DNA from: an uncultured Lachnospiraceae bacterium
GTDB lineage: Bacteria; Bacillota; Clostridia; Lachnospirales; Lachnospiraceae
Direction: 5' to 3'
DNA length: 41,426 nucleotides
Assembly (NCBI GenBank): GCA_902760755.1
Contig: CACWHK010000030.1
Coordinates: forward strand, 26,341-67,766
This document shows positions 1 through 7,776 of the stretch, piece after piece (position 1 is the stretch's first letter; each line of letters opens with the position of its first letter). Under the pieces are notes generated by a model. It did not search any database. It was not told the DNA's origin and saw only the letters and a program-made list of their open reading frames with translations. A program made the position numbers and the translations under genes.

Positions 1-4
1 GATA

Positions 5-74
5 CCCGATGAAGCGAAGCGAACATCGGACCCGGATGACAGCGTCATCCGGGCACGGTTTTGCGAAGCAAAAG
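5..74. repeat. Three consecutive short hairpins at the window start
   Basis: Three perfect stem-loops follow one another: CCGATG/CATCGG (6-11 with 24-29), a 10-bp stem CCCGGATGAC/GTCATCCGGG with a 3-base loop (31-40 with 44-53), and TTTTGC/GCAAAA (59-64 with 68-73). The GGATGAC and GCGAAGCG words recur in the palindromic stretch near 9.2 kb, so this may be part of a dispersed palindromic element. It could also include the terminator of a gene lying before the window. Confidence 0.45.
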
Positions 75-95
75 CGTGGTACAATGGCCACGGGA

Positions 96-125
96 TTGCT
101 CATAGTCTGTAATTCCCACTATATT
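96..125 (+). promoter_or_regulatory. Putative sigma-A promoter of the 150-1109 gene
   Basis: TTGCTC at 96-101 and TATATT at 120-125 are separated by 18 bp. They sit about 25 bp before a GAGGT ribosome site (141-145) and the ATG at 150. The match is moderate. Confidence 0.4.
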
Positions 126-149
126 TAATGACGAATTATTGAGGTAATC

Positions 150-1109
150 ATGGCAAATAACAACAAGAAGAACCCAAAGAAGCCCTCTTCCGCCGGGAAG
201 CCGAAGGACACCGCTTCAAATAAGCCGAAGGCTGCAGCAACGGCTCCGCAGGAGCCGGACGACAGCAGGATCGTCCCCACCACGGTAAAGACGGTTGCAG
301 GGCAGATCGTGGAAACCGAAACGAAGGCCCCTCCGAAGGAGGAGGATGATTTCCGGGAGGATAACCTGGAAATGAGCCAGCTCTCCTTCCGTAAGCGCTG
401 GGCCATACGAAAGAAACGGATCAAAAAGGAAATGGAAGGCATGGCCCGCATGCAGAAGGTGGAATATCTGCTTTCTTATTTTAAATGGCCGCTCATCTTT
501 ATCGTCGGAGGCCTCCTGCTCCTTATCCTTATGATCATCGGGATCAAGAACAGCTCCAAAACCGTGATCCTTGCGATCTCCACCATCAATGTACCCGACA
601 AGACCATCGTCACGGAGGAGATCTTCAACGATTACAAGAACTATAAGTCCTCGGACGGACGCATCACCTCCGAGGTCGGGACCATCAAGCTGGATACGGA
701 AGTACATTTCAGTCTGGAGACCTACGAGCAGCAGTACAGCAATGACTCCAACGACTACTCCCTGACCCAGTTCCCGGTACTCTGCAGCACCGACTTCTTC
801 GATGTGGTGATCACGGACCGGGACGGCCTGGACTTCTGCAGCGCCAGCAACCTGATCCTGGATCCGGAAACCGTCATCTCTCCCACCACAGTCCTTGCAC
901 TGCGGGAGCATCAGGCGAATGCAAAGGATAATATAGGTACCTCATACTTCTACGCCTATGACATCACAGACACCGAATTTGCAAAGAGCCTCGGCTATGA
1001 GGACAAGGTCTACATGGCATTCCCGGGCTCCGGAGACACCAACAAATACAATGCAGAGCGGTTCCTCTGCTATCTCTTCGGACTGGAGCTTCCGCCTCAG
1101 GAAAACTAA
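150..1109 (+). CDS. Single-span membrane protein of unknown function
   Basis: This 319-residue protein is not recognised as a named family. Residues 1-70 are rich in Lys, Pro, Ala and Glu and look disordered. Residues 80-105 are strongly basic. One hydrophobic segment (about 113-132) has the positive charges on its N-terminal side, so the N-terminus is predicted cytoplasmic and residues 133-319 outside. The outer part has no obvious repeats or catalytic motif. The middle segment recalls small surface-anchored extracytoplasmic domains, but no function is assigned. The ATG follows GAGGT by four bases. The gene has its own promoter and ends at a strong hairpin, so it is probably monocistronic. 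Confidence 0.8.
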   Translation: MANNNKKNPKKPSSAGKPKDTASNKPKAAATAPQEPDDSRIVPTTVKTVAGQIVETETKAPPKEEDDFREDNLEMSQLSFRKRWAIRKKRIKKEMEGMARMQKVEYLLSYFKWPLIFIVGGLLLLILMIIGIKNSSKTVILAISTINVPDKTIVTEEIFNDYKNYKSSDGRITSEVGTIKLDTEVHFSLETYEQQYSNDSNDYSLTQFPVLCSTDFFDVVITDRDGLDFCSASNLILDPETVISPTTVLALREHQANAKDNIGTSYFYAYDITDTEFAKSLGYEDKVYMAFPGSGDTNKYNAERFLCYLFGLELPPQEN

Positions 1110-1125
1110 AGCAATAAATAGAAGC

Positions 1126-1192
1126 GGGAGGCCCCGGTGCTCCGACAGCAGAACATTTTCATGAATCTGCTGTCGGAGTGCCGGGGCCTCCC
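1126..1192. terminator. Long bidirectional terminator hairpin
   Basis: A 27-bp stem (1126-1152 with 1166-1192) encloses a 13-base loop. Its only non-Watson-Crick positions are a tandem TG/TG step that pairs as two G-U wobbles in RNA. It lies between two convergent genes (stops at 1109 and 1246). T-rich sequence follows on the minus strand (CTTCTATTTATTG). It probably terminates both transcripts. Confidence 0.75.
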
Positions 1193-1245
1193 ATCATATT
1201 CTATAAGCGTATACGTGCAGCATACCGCTTTCTTCAACCTGCGAT

Positions 1246-2874
1246 TCAGTCTTCCGGACGGTCCATGTTCATGATCTGACGCTTTCTTGCCAGCTCATCA
1301 CTTGCCAGGTACTCATCGTAGGTGGTCTGCTTATCGATCATGCCGGTTGCCGTAAGCTCGATGATACGGTTCGCCGTGGTCTGAATGAACTGATGGTCCT
1401 GACAGGCGAAGAGAACCACGCCCGGGAACTTGATCAGCGCATTGTTCAGCGAGGTGATGGACTCCATGTCCAGATGGTTCGTGGGCTCATCCAGGATGAG
1501 GCAGTTGGTTCCCATGATCATCAGCTTGGAGAAGAGGCACCGTACGCGTTCACCTCCGGAGAGAACCTTCAGTTTCTTGATACCGTCATCTCCCGCAAAG
1601 AGCATACGGCCCAGGAAACCGCGGACATAGGTGGCATCCTTTTCATCGGAGTACTGGGTCAGCCAGTCCACGATGATCAGGTCATTGTCAAACTCCTTGG
1701 TGTTATCCTTGGGGAAGTAACCCTGGGAGGTAGTAACCCCCCACTTGTAGTTCCCCTCATCCGGCTCTTCCTCTCCGGCCAGGATCTTGAAGAGCATGGT
1801 GGTTGCCTGTACATTCGGTCCGACGAAGGCGATCTTATCTTCTCTTCCCACGGTAAAGCTGATGTTATCCAGCAACTTCACGCCGTCCACGGTCTTGGAG
1901 ATGTTATGCACCTCCAGCACCTCATTTCCGATATCACGCTTCGGGCGAAAATCGATATAGGGATACTTCCGGCTGGAGGGACGGATCTCATCCAACTGAA
2001 TCTTATCCAGCAGCTTCTTCCGGGAGGTTGCCTGCTTGGACTTCGAAGCATTTGCGGAGAACCGGGCGATGAATTCCTTCAACTCCTTGATCTGCTCTTC
2101 CTTCTTCTTATTTGCCTCCTTCATCTGACGGATCATCAGCTGACTGGACTCATACCAGAAATCATAGTTTCCGGCGTAGATCTGGATCTTGCCGTAGTCC
2201 AGGTCTGCGATATGGGTGCAGACACGGTTCAGGAAGTACCGGTCATGGCTGACCACGATCACCGTATTCTCAAAGTCGATCAGGAAGTCCTCCAGCCATG
2301 CGATGGCATCCAGATCCAGGTGGTTGGTGGGCTCGTCGAGCAGCAGGTTGTCCGGATTTCCGAACAGGGCCTGTGCCAGCAGCACCTTCACCTTCAGATT
2401 GTCATCCAGGGTAGCCATATCCGCGTAGTGATACTCCGTATCAACTCCGAGGCCGTTCAGCAGGGATGCTGCGTCCGCCTCTGCGTTCCAGCCGTCCATT
2501 TCCGCGAACTCCGCCTCCAGCTCGGAAGCCCGGATTCCGTCCTCCTCGGAGAAATCCTCCTTCAGATAGATGGCATCCTTTTCCTTCATGATCTCATACA
2601 GGCGCTTGTTGCCCATGATGACCGTGTCCAGTACGTTATAGGCGTCATACTTAAAGTGGTCCTGCTCCAGGATGGAAAGACGCTCGCCGGGATCCATGGT
2701 GATATCACCGCTGGTGGTCTCCAGCTGCCCCGAAAGGATCTTCAGGAACGTGGACTTGCCGGCACCGTTGGCACCGATCAGACCGTAGCAGTTCCCGGGC
2801 GAAAATGTGATGTTCACATCCTCAAACAGGGCTTTCTTTCCAAAACGCAGGGATACATTGTTTGCACTGATCAT
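1246..2874 (-). CDS. ABC-F family ATPase (YbiT-like) with one degenerate ATP site
   Basis: Soluble tandem-ABC protein of 542 residues with no membrane segments, as in ABC-F translation factors. NBD1 has an intact Walker A GANGAGKST (34-42), Walker B and catalytic region LLLDEPTNHLD (177-187) and H-switch SHDRYF. A charged linker (about 245-310) follows, then NBD2. NBD1's signature, normally LSGGQ, reads LDDNLKV (156-162). NBD2's Walker A reads GPNVQATT (352-359) and lacks the GK pair. NBD2's signature LSGGERVR and its DEPTNHLD are intact. Because each ATP site pairs one NBD's Walker A with the other's signature, one composite site is intact and the other doubly degenerate. The ATG at 2874 has a GAGGAAG site. 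It is the last gene of the minus-strand run starting at the amylase. Ribosome-associated action is family knowledge, not shown here. Confidence 0.92.
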   Translation of the reverse strand: MISANNVSLRFGKKALFEDVNITFSPGNCYGLIGANGAGKSTFLKILSGQLETTSGDITMDPGERLSILEQDHFKYDAYNVLDTVIMGNKRLYEIMKEKDAIYLKEDFSEEDGIRASELEAEFAEMDGWNAEADAASLLNGLGVDTEYHYADMATLDDNLKVKVLLAQALFGNPDNLLLDEPTNHLDLDAIAWLEDFLIDFENTVIVVSHDRYFLNRVCTHIADLDYGKIQIYAGNYDFWYESSQLMIRQMKEANKKKEEQIKELKEFIARFSANASKSKQATSRKKLLDKIQLDEIRPSSRKYPYIDFRPKRDIGNEVLEVHNISKTVDGVKLLDNISFTVGREDKIAFVGPNVQATTMLFKILAGEEEPDEGNYKWGVTTSQGYFPKDNTKEFDNDLIIVDWLTQYSDEKDATYVRGFLGRMLFAGDDGIKKLKVLSGGERVRCLFSKLMIMGTNCLILDEPTNHLDMESITSLNNALIKFPGVVLFACQDHQFIQTTANRIIELTATGMIDKQTTYDEYLASDELARKRQIMNMDRPED

Positions 2875-2916
2875 TCTTGTTTCTTCCTCTTGTCTTTCTA
2901 TTGCGTATTTTTATAA

Positions 2917-2947
2917 GGGTCCCGCGAAGCTTTACTTCGGGGTCCCG
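2917..2947 (-). terminator. Weak hairpin overlapping the stop of the DUF1836 gene
   Basis: GGGACCCC-GAAG pairs with CTTC-GCGGGACCC, with one bulge and one A-A mismatch, around the TAA at 2932. On the minus strand it is followed only by TTATAAAAATA, so it may attenuate rather than stop transcription into the ABC-F gene. On the plus strand it is followed by eight Ts, but no plus-strand gene precedes it. Confidence 0.35.
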
Positions 2948-3741
2948 TTTTTTTTCGGTGCAGCCGGCTTCCTTGTGGTTCCCGGCTTCTTAGCCGCAGG
3001 TTTCCCGGCCGTGGTCTTTCTTGCTGCCGGCTTCTTCCCGGTGGTCTGCGCTTTCGATGCAGTCCTTCCTGCGGCCGGACGCTTTGCGGCAGTCTTTCTG
3101 GCACGCTTTGCCTTCTCTGCCCGCTTCTCTGCCTTCTTCTCAGCCTTCGCTTCCGCAGCCGCGGCCTTCGGGTCCACCTCCGGCAGCTCGTCGATCAGCT
3201 TCTCGATCAGACGCTTCTTGCTGAACATGTCATACCCCAGCAGATAGATAAAAGCCATCTTATTCAGATAGGCGTCCTCCTCCTGCGGGAACTTTCGTTC
3301 CACCAGTGCCGCCGCCTTCGCAGTGCTGGCCTCGATATTGAAGTACTGCGGCTTCTCCAGCTCGTAGATGTCGTTGTATATCTCTCCCATCTTATCCGAA
3401 TCAAAGCAATCCGTGGTCATGGGTGTAAGGATCTTCTGAATATCACCGATGGGCAGTACATTTTTCAGATAATAAATGTAGATCAGCAGGATGATATGCT
3501 CCTTTGAGTACCGCTTGTTGCGCGGCGGCGGGAGCAGACGGTTCTTGGTATAGTTGTTGATCATGGTCTTGGTGAGGATCTTATCCTCCTCCGCCCGCTT
3601 GTTGCCGGCCAGACGCTGATCCATGAACTGCGTCACCTGATCCATATAGAGTTCGATCTCCGGGATATCCTCCGGAACAATAAAGTCCAGGCGGATCATC
3701 TCACGGATCTCCCGCTTCAGTTGAAGGAGTTGCTCATCCAT
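2932..3741 (-). CDS. DUF1836 domain protein with histone H1-like Lys/Ala/Pro tail
   Basis: Residues 1-185 match the DUF1836 type: a MerR-like helical region with TMINNYTKNRLL (59-70) and RYSKEHIILLIYIYYLK (77-93), typical of small Clostridia regulators. Residues 191-269 are almost only Ala, Lys, Arg, Pro, Thr and Gly, with repeated KKPAARKTTAGKPAAKK-like units resembling bacterial histone H1-like tails. The tail would give non-specific DNA or RNA binding; this is inference. The ATG at 3741 follows AAAGGAG and lies 18 bp after the stop of the CBS-domain gene. The tail DNA is repetitive and GC-rich, so its length could vary between strains. Confidence 0.8.
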   Translation of the reverse strand: MDEQLLQLKREIREMIRLDFIVPEDIPEIELYMDQVTQFMDQRLAGNKRAEEDKILTKTMINNYTKNRLLPPPRNKRYSKEHIILLIYIYYLKNVLPIGDIQKILTPMTTDCFDSDKMGEIYNDIYELEKPQYFNIEASTAKAAALVERKFPQEEDAYLNKMAFIYLLGYDMFSKKRLIEKLIDELPEVDPKAAAAEAKAEKKAEKRAEKAKRARKTAAKRPAAGRTASKAQTTGKKPAARKTTAGKPAAKKPGTTRKPAAPKKNGTPK

Positions 3742-3759
3742 TGCCTTACGTCTCCTTTG

Positions 3760-5061
3760 TCAGTCCTCGTCCCCCGAGGCTTCTTCGTCCGGTGATTCCT
3801 TCACCGTAACGGTCACGCGCTCCACCCGGTTCCGGTCTACCGCCGTAACCTTCAGGTGCACCGTATCATTTTCCACCTCATCTCCCGCGTCCGGCAGCCG
3901 GTCGAGAAGCTCGATCACAAGCCCGCCCACGGAATCATAGTGTTCACTTTCCAGCTCGATGCCCAGGGCATCCGAAAGATCATCCAGCTTCACGGAGCCG
4001 TCCACATCATAGACATTCTCGGAAACGGTCTTGATCCACTCTGCCTCACCCTCATCATATTCGTCCCGGATATCCCCGACGATCTCCTCGATCAGGTCCT
4101 CCATGGTGATGAGGCCTGCCGTGATCCCGTACTCATCCAGCACGATACACATGGTGGCGGAGGAGGTCTTCATATCCTTAAAGATCTGTGCGGTCCGCTG
4201 GTACTCATAGACGTAGACCGGCTTCCGCATGATCTTCTCTACCTTCACTGCATTTCGCCCGTACTTCTCCGAGTAAAGGATCAGGTCCTTTACGTGGAGG
4301 ATCCCGACGATATGATCCCGGCTCTCCCGGTAGACGGGAAGCCTGGAAAATGTTTCTTCCTCCAGAAGCTTCAGGAGGTCGTTGTAGTCCGCATCCACCT
4401 CGGCGCAGACCATATCCGTCCGGGGGATCATCACGTCCTTTGCCACCGCGTCACCGAAGTCCACCACATTTGTGATCATCTTCTGCTCTTCCTTCTCGAT
4501 GACGCCCTCCTCGTGGCTCACATCCACGATGGCGCGAAGCTCCGACTCCGTCATCTGGTCCGGATTCTTGTCCGGATCGATCCGAAGCAGGAAGAAGATC
4601 CCTCTGGAAATGATATTCAGAAACCAGATCAGCGGGGTAAGTGCTATGGATAGCACGCGGATCGGCACGGCGTAGAACAGGCTGAGGGACAGGCTGTACC
4701 TCTGCGCCAGGTTCTTCGGCACGATTTCTCCGAAGAGCAGCACGAGAAATGTAAGGATTCCCGTTGCCACTCCGATCATCCGGTTTCCGAACACCTTCGT
4801 TACGAAGATCGTGGTCAGGGCCGAAGCCGAGAGGTTCACGATGTTGTTGCCGATCAGAACCGTGGTAAGAAGCCGGGCGGGATCCTCCCGAAGGGAAAGA
4901 ACCCGCGCAGCCTTCCCGGCCTTTCGGCCGCCTTCATCCACCAGCGCCCGAAGCTTATTCAGATTTACGGTCGTGAGTGCCGTCTCCGCCGACGAGAATA
5001 CGCCGGACAGGATCAGCAGCACGATCAGAATACATAGCTGTATCGCAGAACCGGAGTCCAT
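3760..5061 (-). CDS. CorC/HlyC (CNNM/DUF21-CBS) family membrane protein
   Basis: A 433-residue protein with the full family order: a DUF21/CNNM transmembrane domain (about 1-165, with SSAETA at 23-28 and GEIVPKNLA at 111-119), a CBS pair (about 205-330, including MIPRTDMV and SRLPVYRES), and a C-terminal CorC/HlyC domain (about 345-425). Family members are linked to Mg2+/Co2+ efflux or tolerance; the old label hemolysin is historical. It starts 17 bp after the yerC-like stop with AAAGGGGTGA upstream. The C-terminus ends in an acidic run. The substrate is not determined by sequence. Confidence 0.93.
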   Translation of the reverse strand: MDSGSAIQLCILIVLLILSGVFSSAETALTTVNLNKLRALVDEGGRKAGKAARVLSLREDPARLLTTVLIGNNIVNLSASALTTIFVTKVFGNRMIGVATGILTFLVLLFGEIVPKNLAQRYSLSLSLFYAVPIRVLSIALTPLIWFLNIISRGIFFLLRIDPDKNPDQMTESELRAIVDVSHEEGVIEKEEQKMITNVVDFGDAVAKDVMIPRTDMVCAEVDADYNDLLKLLEEETFSRLPVYRESRDHIVGILHVKDLILYSEKYGRNAVKVEKIMRKPVYVYEYQRTAQIFKDMKTSSATMCIVLDEYGITAGLITMEDLIEEIVGDIRDEYDEGEAEWIKTVSENVYDVDGSVKLDDLSDALGIELESEHYDSVGGLVIELLDRLPDAGDEVENDTVHLKVTAVDRNRVERVTVTVKESPDEEASGDED

Positions 5062-5078
5062 CCGATCAAATCACCCCT

Positions 5079-5378
5079 TTATTTCTTCTTCCCGATCCCG
5101 AGGCGCTCGAAGATCTGTTCATAGCTTCCGTTACCCTGGATCATGGAACGATTCACGCGGCTGATCGTTGCCGTGGATGCGCCGGTTTCCTTTGCGATCT
5201 CGATATAGGTCTTCTCTTCGTACAGCATCTTTGCCACTGCAAACCGCTGTGCGATGGAAACCACTTCATTTGTCGTGCATACATCATCAAAGAACTGATA
5301 CAGTTCCTCCTTGCCCTCCAGGCAAAGGATTGCGTCGAAAAATGCATCCACCGAATCGGTTCGTATGGTTTTCTCCAT
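5079..5378 (-). CDS. yerC: YerC/YecD-type TrpR-fold transcriptional regulator
   Basis: A 99-residue protein matching the YerC/YecD (TrpR-like) family over its whole length. N-terminal helices carry the family-typical LxxFFDDVCTxxEVxxIAQR pattern (about 25-45). A helix-turn-helix follows, with the recognition part around IAKETGASTATISRVNR (60-76). These proteins bind DNA as dimers; the targets are largely unknown. An AGGGGG-like site lies 10 bases before the ATG. It follows the amylase by 29 bp and precedes the CBS protein by 17 bp, so all three are probably cotranscribed. Confidence 0.9.
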   Translation of the reverse strand: MEKTIRTDSVDAFFDAILCLEGKEELYQFFDDVCTTNEVVSIAQRFAVAKMLYEEKTYIEIAKETGASTATISRVNRSMIQGNGSYEQIFERLGIGKKK

Positions 5379-5407
5379 CTTTTTACGTCCCCCTGACAGA
5401 AACCTTC

Positions 5408-6865
5408 CTACCGCTTTGTCTCCTTACGTACCCAGACAGCTGCGGCAGCTCGGTTTACATAAAACTCCCCAAAGCCTTCATGGTCGATCTTAATGTTATA
5501 CTTCGCATTTCCGGTAACATCCGAGAAATGTGCTCCCGCGAACTGCTTTCCGATATACATCCGCTTGGTTCCGCCACGTCCGTCGGAAAGAACCACTGCC
5601 AGTCCGGAATCCGGATGTTCCTCGTCTCCTTCTCTGGTCCAGCCGATGCAGTCCGGATCATCGAAGTAGTCATGCTGCGGGCCGTAGGCCTTGGCCTTCC
5701 GCACCTTCAGAAGCTTATCCAGAAGTTGCTTCTTGCCCTTGATCTTATCGTGCGGGATTCCGTTGTAATCTCCGTAGAATACGCAGGGGTATCCGTCCCT
5801 CCTGAGCAGGATCAGAGCGTAAGCCAGAGGCTTGAACCAGTCTGCCACCCAGGATTCCAGAGACTGTCCCGGCTGTGTATCATGATTATCCACAAATGTA
5901 ACCGCATGCATGGGATCTGTCTGAACCAGCGTTCCGTCGAAGATCCGGCGAAGGTCAAAGGCGCCTTCTGCCTTTGCTGCGTAGTAGAAGTTGTTATGCA
6001 GCGGAATATCGAAGAGGGAGGCTTCCTTGTTGATCTTTGCAAGGTACTCCATCAGGGTATTCACATTTCCGTTCCAGTACTCTCCTACGGAGAAGAGCTC
6101 TCTTCCGGTCTGCTCGCGGACCTTGGTCAGGAAGTCGCGGTAGAAGCTTGTCGGGATATGCTTACATGCATCCAGACGGAAGCCGTCCACGCCGGTTTCC
6201 TTCACATACCACACGGCCCAGCGGACTGCCTCTTCGAACACCTCCGGATTGGAGAAGTCGATATCGGCTCCCATCAGATAGTCGTAGTTCTGGTTTTCCT
6301 TATCCACATCTTCGTTCCATTCCTTGCCGGTGAACTTGAAGATGGCCTGCTTTGCTCGGTTCTGATCCCAGTCGATCCCGTCGAAGTGCTTCCAGTTCCA
6401 GGTGAAGTCGGAGTACTTGCCCTTCCGTCCCGGGAAGGTGAACTTCGTCCAAGCACCGATGACGCGGCTCTCTCCCACCATCTGGTACCGGCTGTTCTCA
6501 TTGAATTCCTGGGCGGAAACTGCTTCTACCTCGTCGGCTCCGATCTTATGATCCAGAACCACGTCGGCATAGACGTTGATGCCCTTCTTCTGCAGCGCAT
6601 CGATGGCTGCCAGATAATCCTTCTTTGTTCCGTACTTGGTGCGGACGCTGCCCTTCTGGCGAAATTCGCCCAGATCGTACAGGTCGTATGCGCTGTAGCC
6701 CGAGTCCTCTGCGCCTAGGGCGCCTTTGTAGGCAGGCGGAAGCCAGACGCCTGTGATCCCGGCTGTTTTTAGCTTGGGGGCGTCTTCGGAAAGCTGCTTC
6801 CAGAGTTTGCCGTCTGAGGGGAGGTACCACTCAAAATACTGCATTATGGTTCCGTTCTCTACCAT
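5408..6865 (-). CDS. Cytoplasmic GH13 alpha-amylase
   Basis: A 485-residue alpha-amylase with no signal peptide, starting MVENGTIMQYFEWYLPSDGK as in liquefying (GH13 subfamily 5) enzymes. The conserved regions are all present: I DVVLDHK (101-107), II GFRLDACKH with nucleophile Asp232, III GEYW with acid/base Glu262, and IV FVDNHD with Asp329. The C-terminal beta domain is complete. It likely hydrolyses imported maltodextrins or stored glycogen inside the cell. It starts at an ATG with a perfect AGGAGG and is the first gene after a very good promoter (6925-6953), so it leads the operon down to the ABC-F gene. Confidence 0.95.
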   Translation of the reverse strand: MVENGTIMQYFEWYLPSDGKLWKQLSEDAPKLKTAGITGVWLPPAYKGALGAEDSGYSAYDLYDLGEFRQKGSVRTKYGTKKDYLAAIDALQKKGINVYADVVLDHKIGADEVEAVSAQEFNENSRYQMVGESRVIGAWTKFTFPGRKGKYSDFTWNWKHFDGIDWDQNRAKQAIFKFTGKEWNEDVDKENQNYDYLMGADIDFSNPEVFEEAVRWAVWYVKETGVDGFRLDACKHIPTSFYRDFLTKVREQTGRELFSVGEYWNGNVNTLMEYLAKINKEASLFDIPLHNNFYYAAKAEGAFDLRRIFDGTLVQTDPMHAVTFVDNHDTQPGQSLESWVADWFKPLAYALILLRRDGYPCVFYGDYNGIPHDKIKGKKQLLDKLLKVRKAKAYGPQHDYFDDPDCIGWTREGDEEHPDSGLAVVLSDGRGGTKRMYIGKQFAGAHFSDVTGNAKYNIKIDHEGFGEFYVNRAAAAVWVRKETKR

Positions 6866-6924
6866 TTCTGCCTCCTTGTGATCTATAAAAAACTAAGTCA
6901 TGTGTTTTGGACATATTCCATGGT

Positions 6925-6953
6925 ATTATAGCAGACTTTAACGCTTTATTCAA
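6925..6953 (-). promoter_or_regulatory. Strong sigma-A promoter of the amylase operon
   Basis: On the minus strand, TTGAAT (6953-6948) and a perfect TATAAT (6930-6925) are 17 bp apart. The spacer contains AAAGCGTTA, the core of a catabolite-responsive (cre) element, but the outer TG/CA bases of the cre consensus are missing, so CcpA control is only a possibility. Confidence 0.85.
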
Positions 6954-7119
6954 CTAAAACGCATGGGTGCTGGTTGCGCTAGTGACGGCGCGCAGCGGGA
7001 AGCCTATGTGCCGCTAGGGGTACCCGCAATGTGCGCGAGCAGAGTCGTGGGAAGGCACTTCGGATCGGCTTAGGGCACCGAGAATTGGTACCGTAGAGTC
7101 AACCGGGATAGATGTGCTC
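6954..7119. other. GC-rich non-coding stretch between divergent promoters
   Basis: This GC-rich gap separates the amylase promoter from the HD-gene promoter. No reading frame has a ribosome site. Short palindromic words recur (CTAG, GCGCGC, GGGTACCCG), but no long stem, riboswitch or tRNA fold was recognised. It may be a dispersed repeat remnant. Confidence 0.3.
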
Positions 7120-7148
7120 TTCACAATAGGGGATAAGTTTGATATAAT
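7120..7148 (+). promoter_or_regulatory. Sigma-A promoter of the HD-domain/citrate synthase pair
   Basis: TTCACA (7120-7125) and perfect TATAAT (7143-7148) are 17 bp apart. The promoter overlaps the upstream in-frame start codons at 7114 and 7147, which argues that translation begins downstream, at 7186. Confidence 0.8.
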
Positions 7149-7185
7149 GACAGGTGCATTTTCGAGAACGGGGAGTTTTTTGTGC

Positions 7186-7776
7186 ATGCTGATTGGTGAG
7201 GATAAGCGGATCAAGGCGGTGATCCGGAGGCTGGGACGGGATGTTCTGGTAGCGGAATCGTTTCAGTCCGAGGTGAACTATATACAGCACGGTGAGATCG
7301 ACTGCTATGAGCATTCGCTGGCGGTGGCGTACATGAGCGTGTATCTGGCGAAGAAGTTCCGGCTGCGGTTGGATCTTCGGAGCGTGGTGCGCGGTGCTCT
7401 TTTGCATGACTACTTTCTGTATGACTGGCATGACGATGAGGCGTGGCACCGGCTGCACGGGTATCATCACGCGCGGACAGCCCTGATCACGGCCTGCAAG
7501 GATTTTCCCATGAACCGGACGGAGAAGCAGATCATCTTCCGGCACATGTTTCCTCTGAACATCACCCGTTTTCCCAACTGCAAGGAAGCAGCGCTGGTCT
7601 GCATGGCAGACAAGATCTGCGCAACCATGGAAACGATCCGACGGTCGAAATACGACCCGATATTGTATCAGGGACTGCGGCTTCCCATAGAAAAGCCGAT
7701 GAAGACACTGGATGGCCGACGGCCGTCGATCTTAAGGAGGGACGAACTATGTCATATGCAAGCGCAGGAGAGATAA
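7186..7776 (+). CDS. HD-domain phosphohydrolase-like protein
   Basis: A 196-residue HD-superfamily protein. It shows the metal-binding pattern H in EHSLAVAYMS, the HD pair in GALLHDYFLYDWHDD, and further His residues in GYHHARTAL and FRHMFPLN, with a late Asp in CMADKICA. The family hydrolyses phosphate esters such as nucleotides; the substrate is unknown. The start at 7186 is chosen because the promoter -10 lies at 7143-7148 and a GGGGAG motif precedes it by about 10 bases. TTG at 7180 is an alternative. Its 3' end overlaps the citrate synthase start by 28 bp, so the two are translationally linked. Confidence 0.85.
   Translation: MLIGEDKRIKAVIRRLGRDVLVAESFQSEVNYIQHGEIDCYEHSLAVAYMSVYLAKKFRLRLDLRSVVRGALLHDYFLYDWHDDEAWHRLHGYHHARTALITACKDFPMNRTEKQIIFRHMFPLNITRFPNCKEAALVCMADKICATMETIRRSKYDPILYQGLRLPIEKPMKTLDGRRPSILRRDELCHMQAQER

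Noticed and set aside
1-75. tRNA or structured RNA gene at the window start
   Set aside because: Three simple hairpins exist, but no cloverleaf, TPsiC loop or anticodon arm can be formed.
1393-2916. 507-codon plus-strand open frame
   Set aside because: Antisense of the ABC-F gene, whose Walker and signature motifs prove the minus strand is coding.
6925-6948. cre (CcpA) site in the amylase promoter
   Set aside because: Only the AAAGCGTTA core fits; the outer TG/CA positions mismatch, so it is mentioned but not called.
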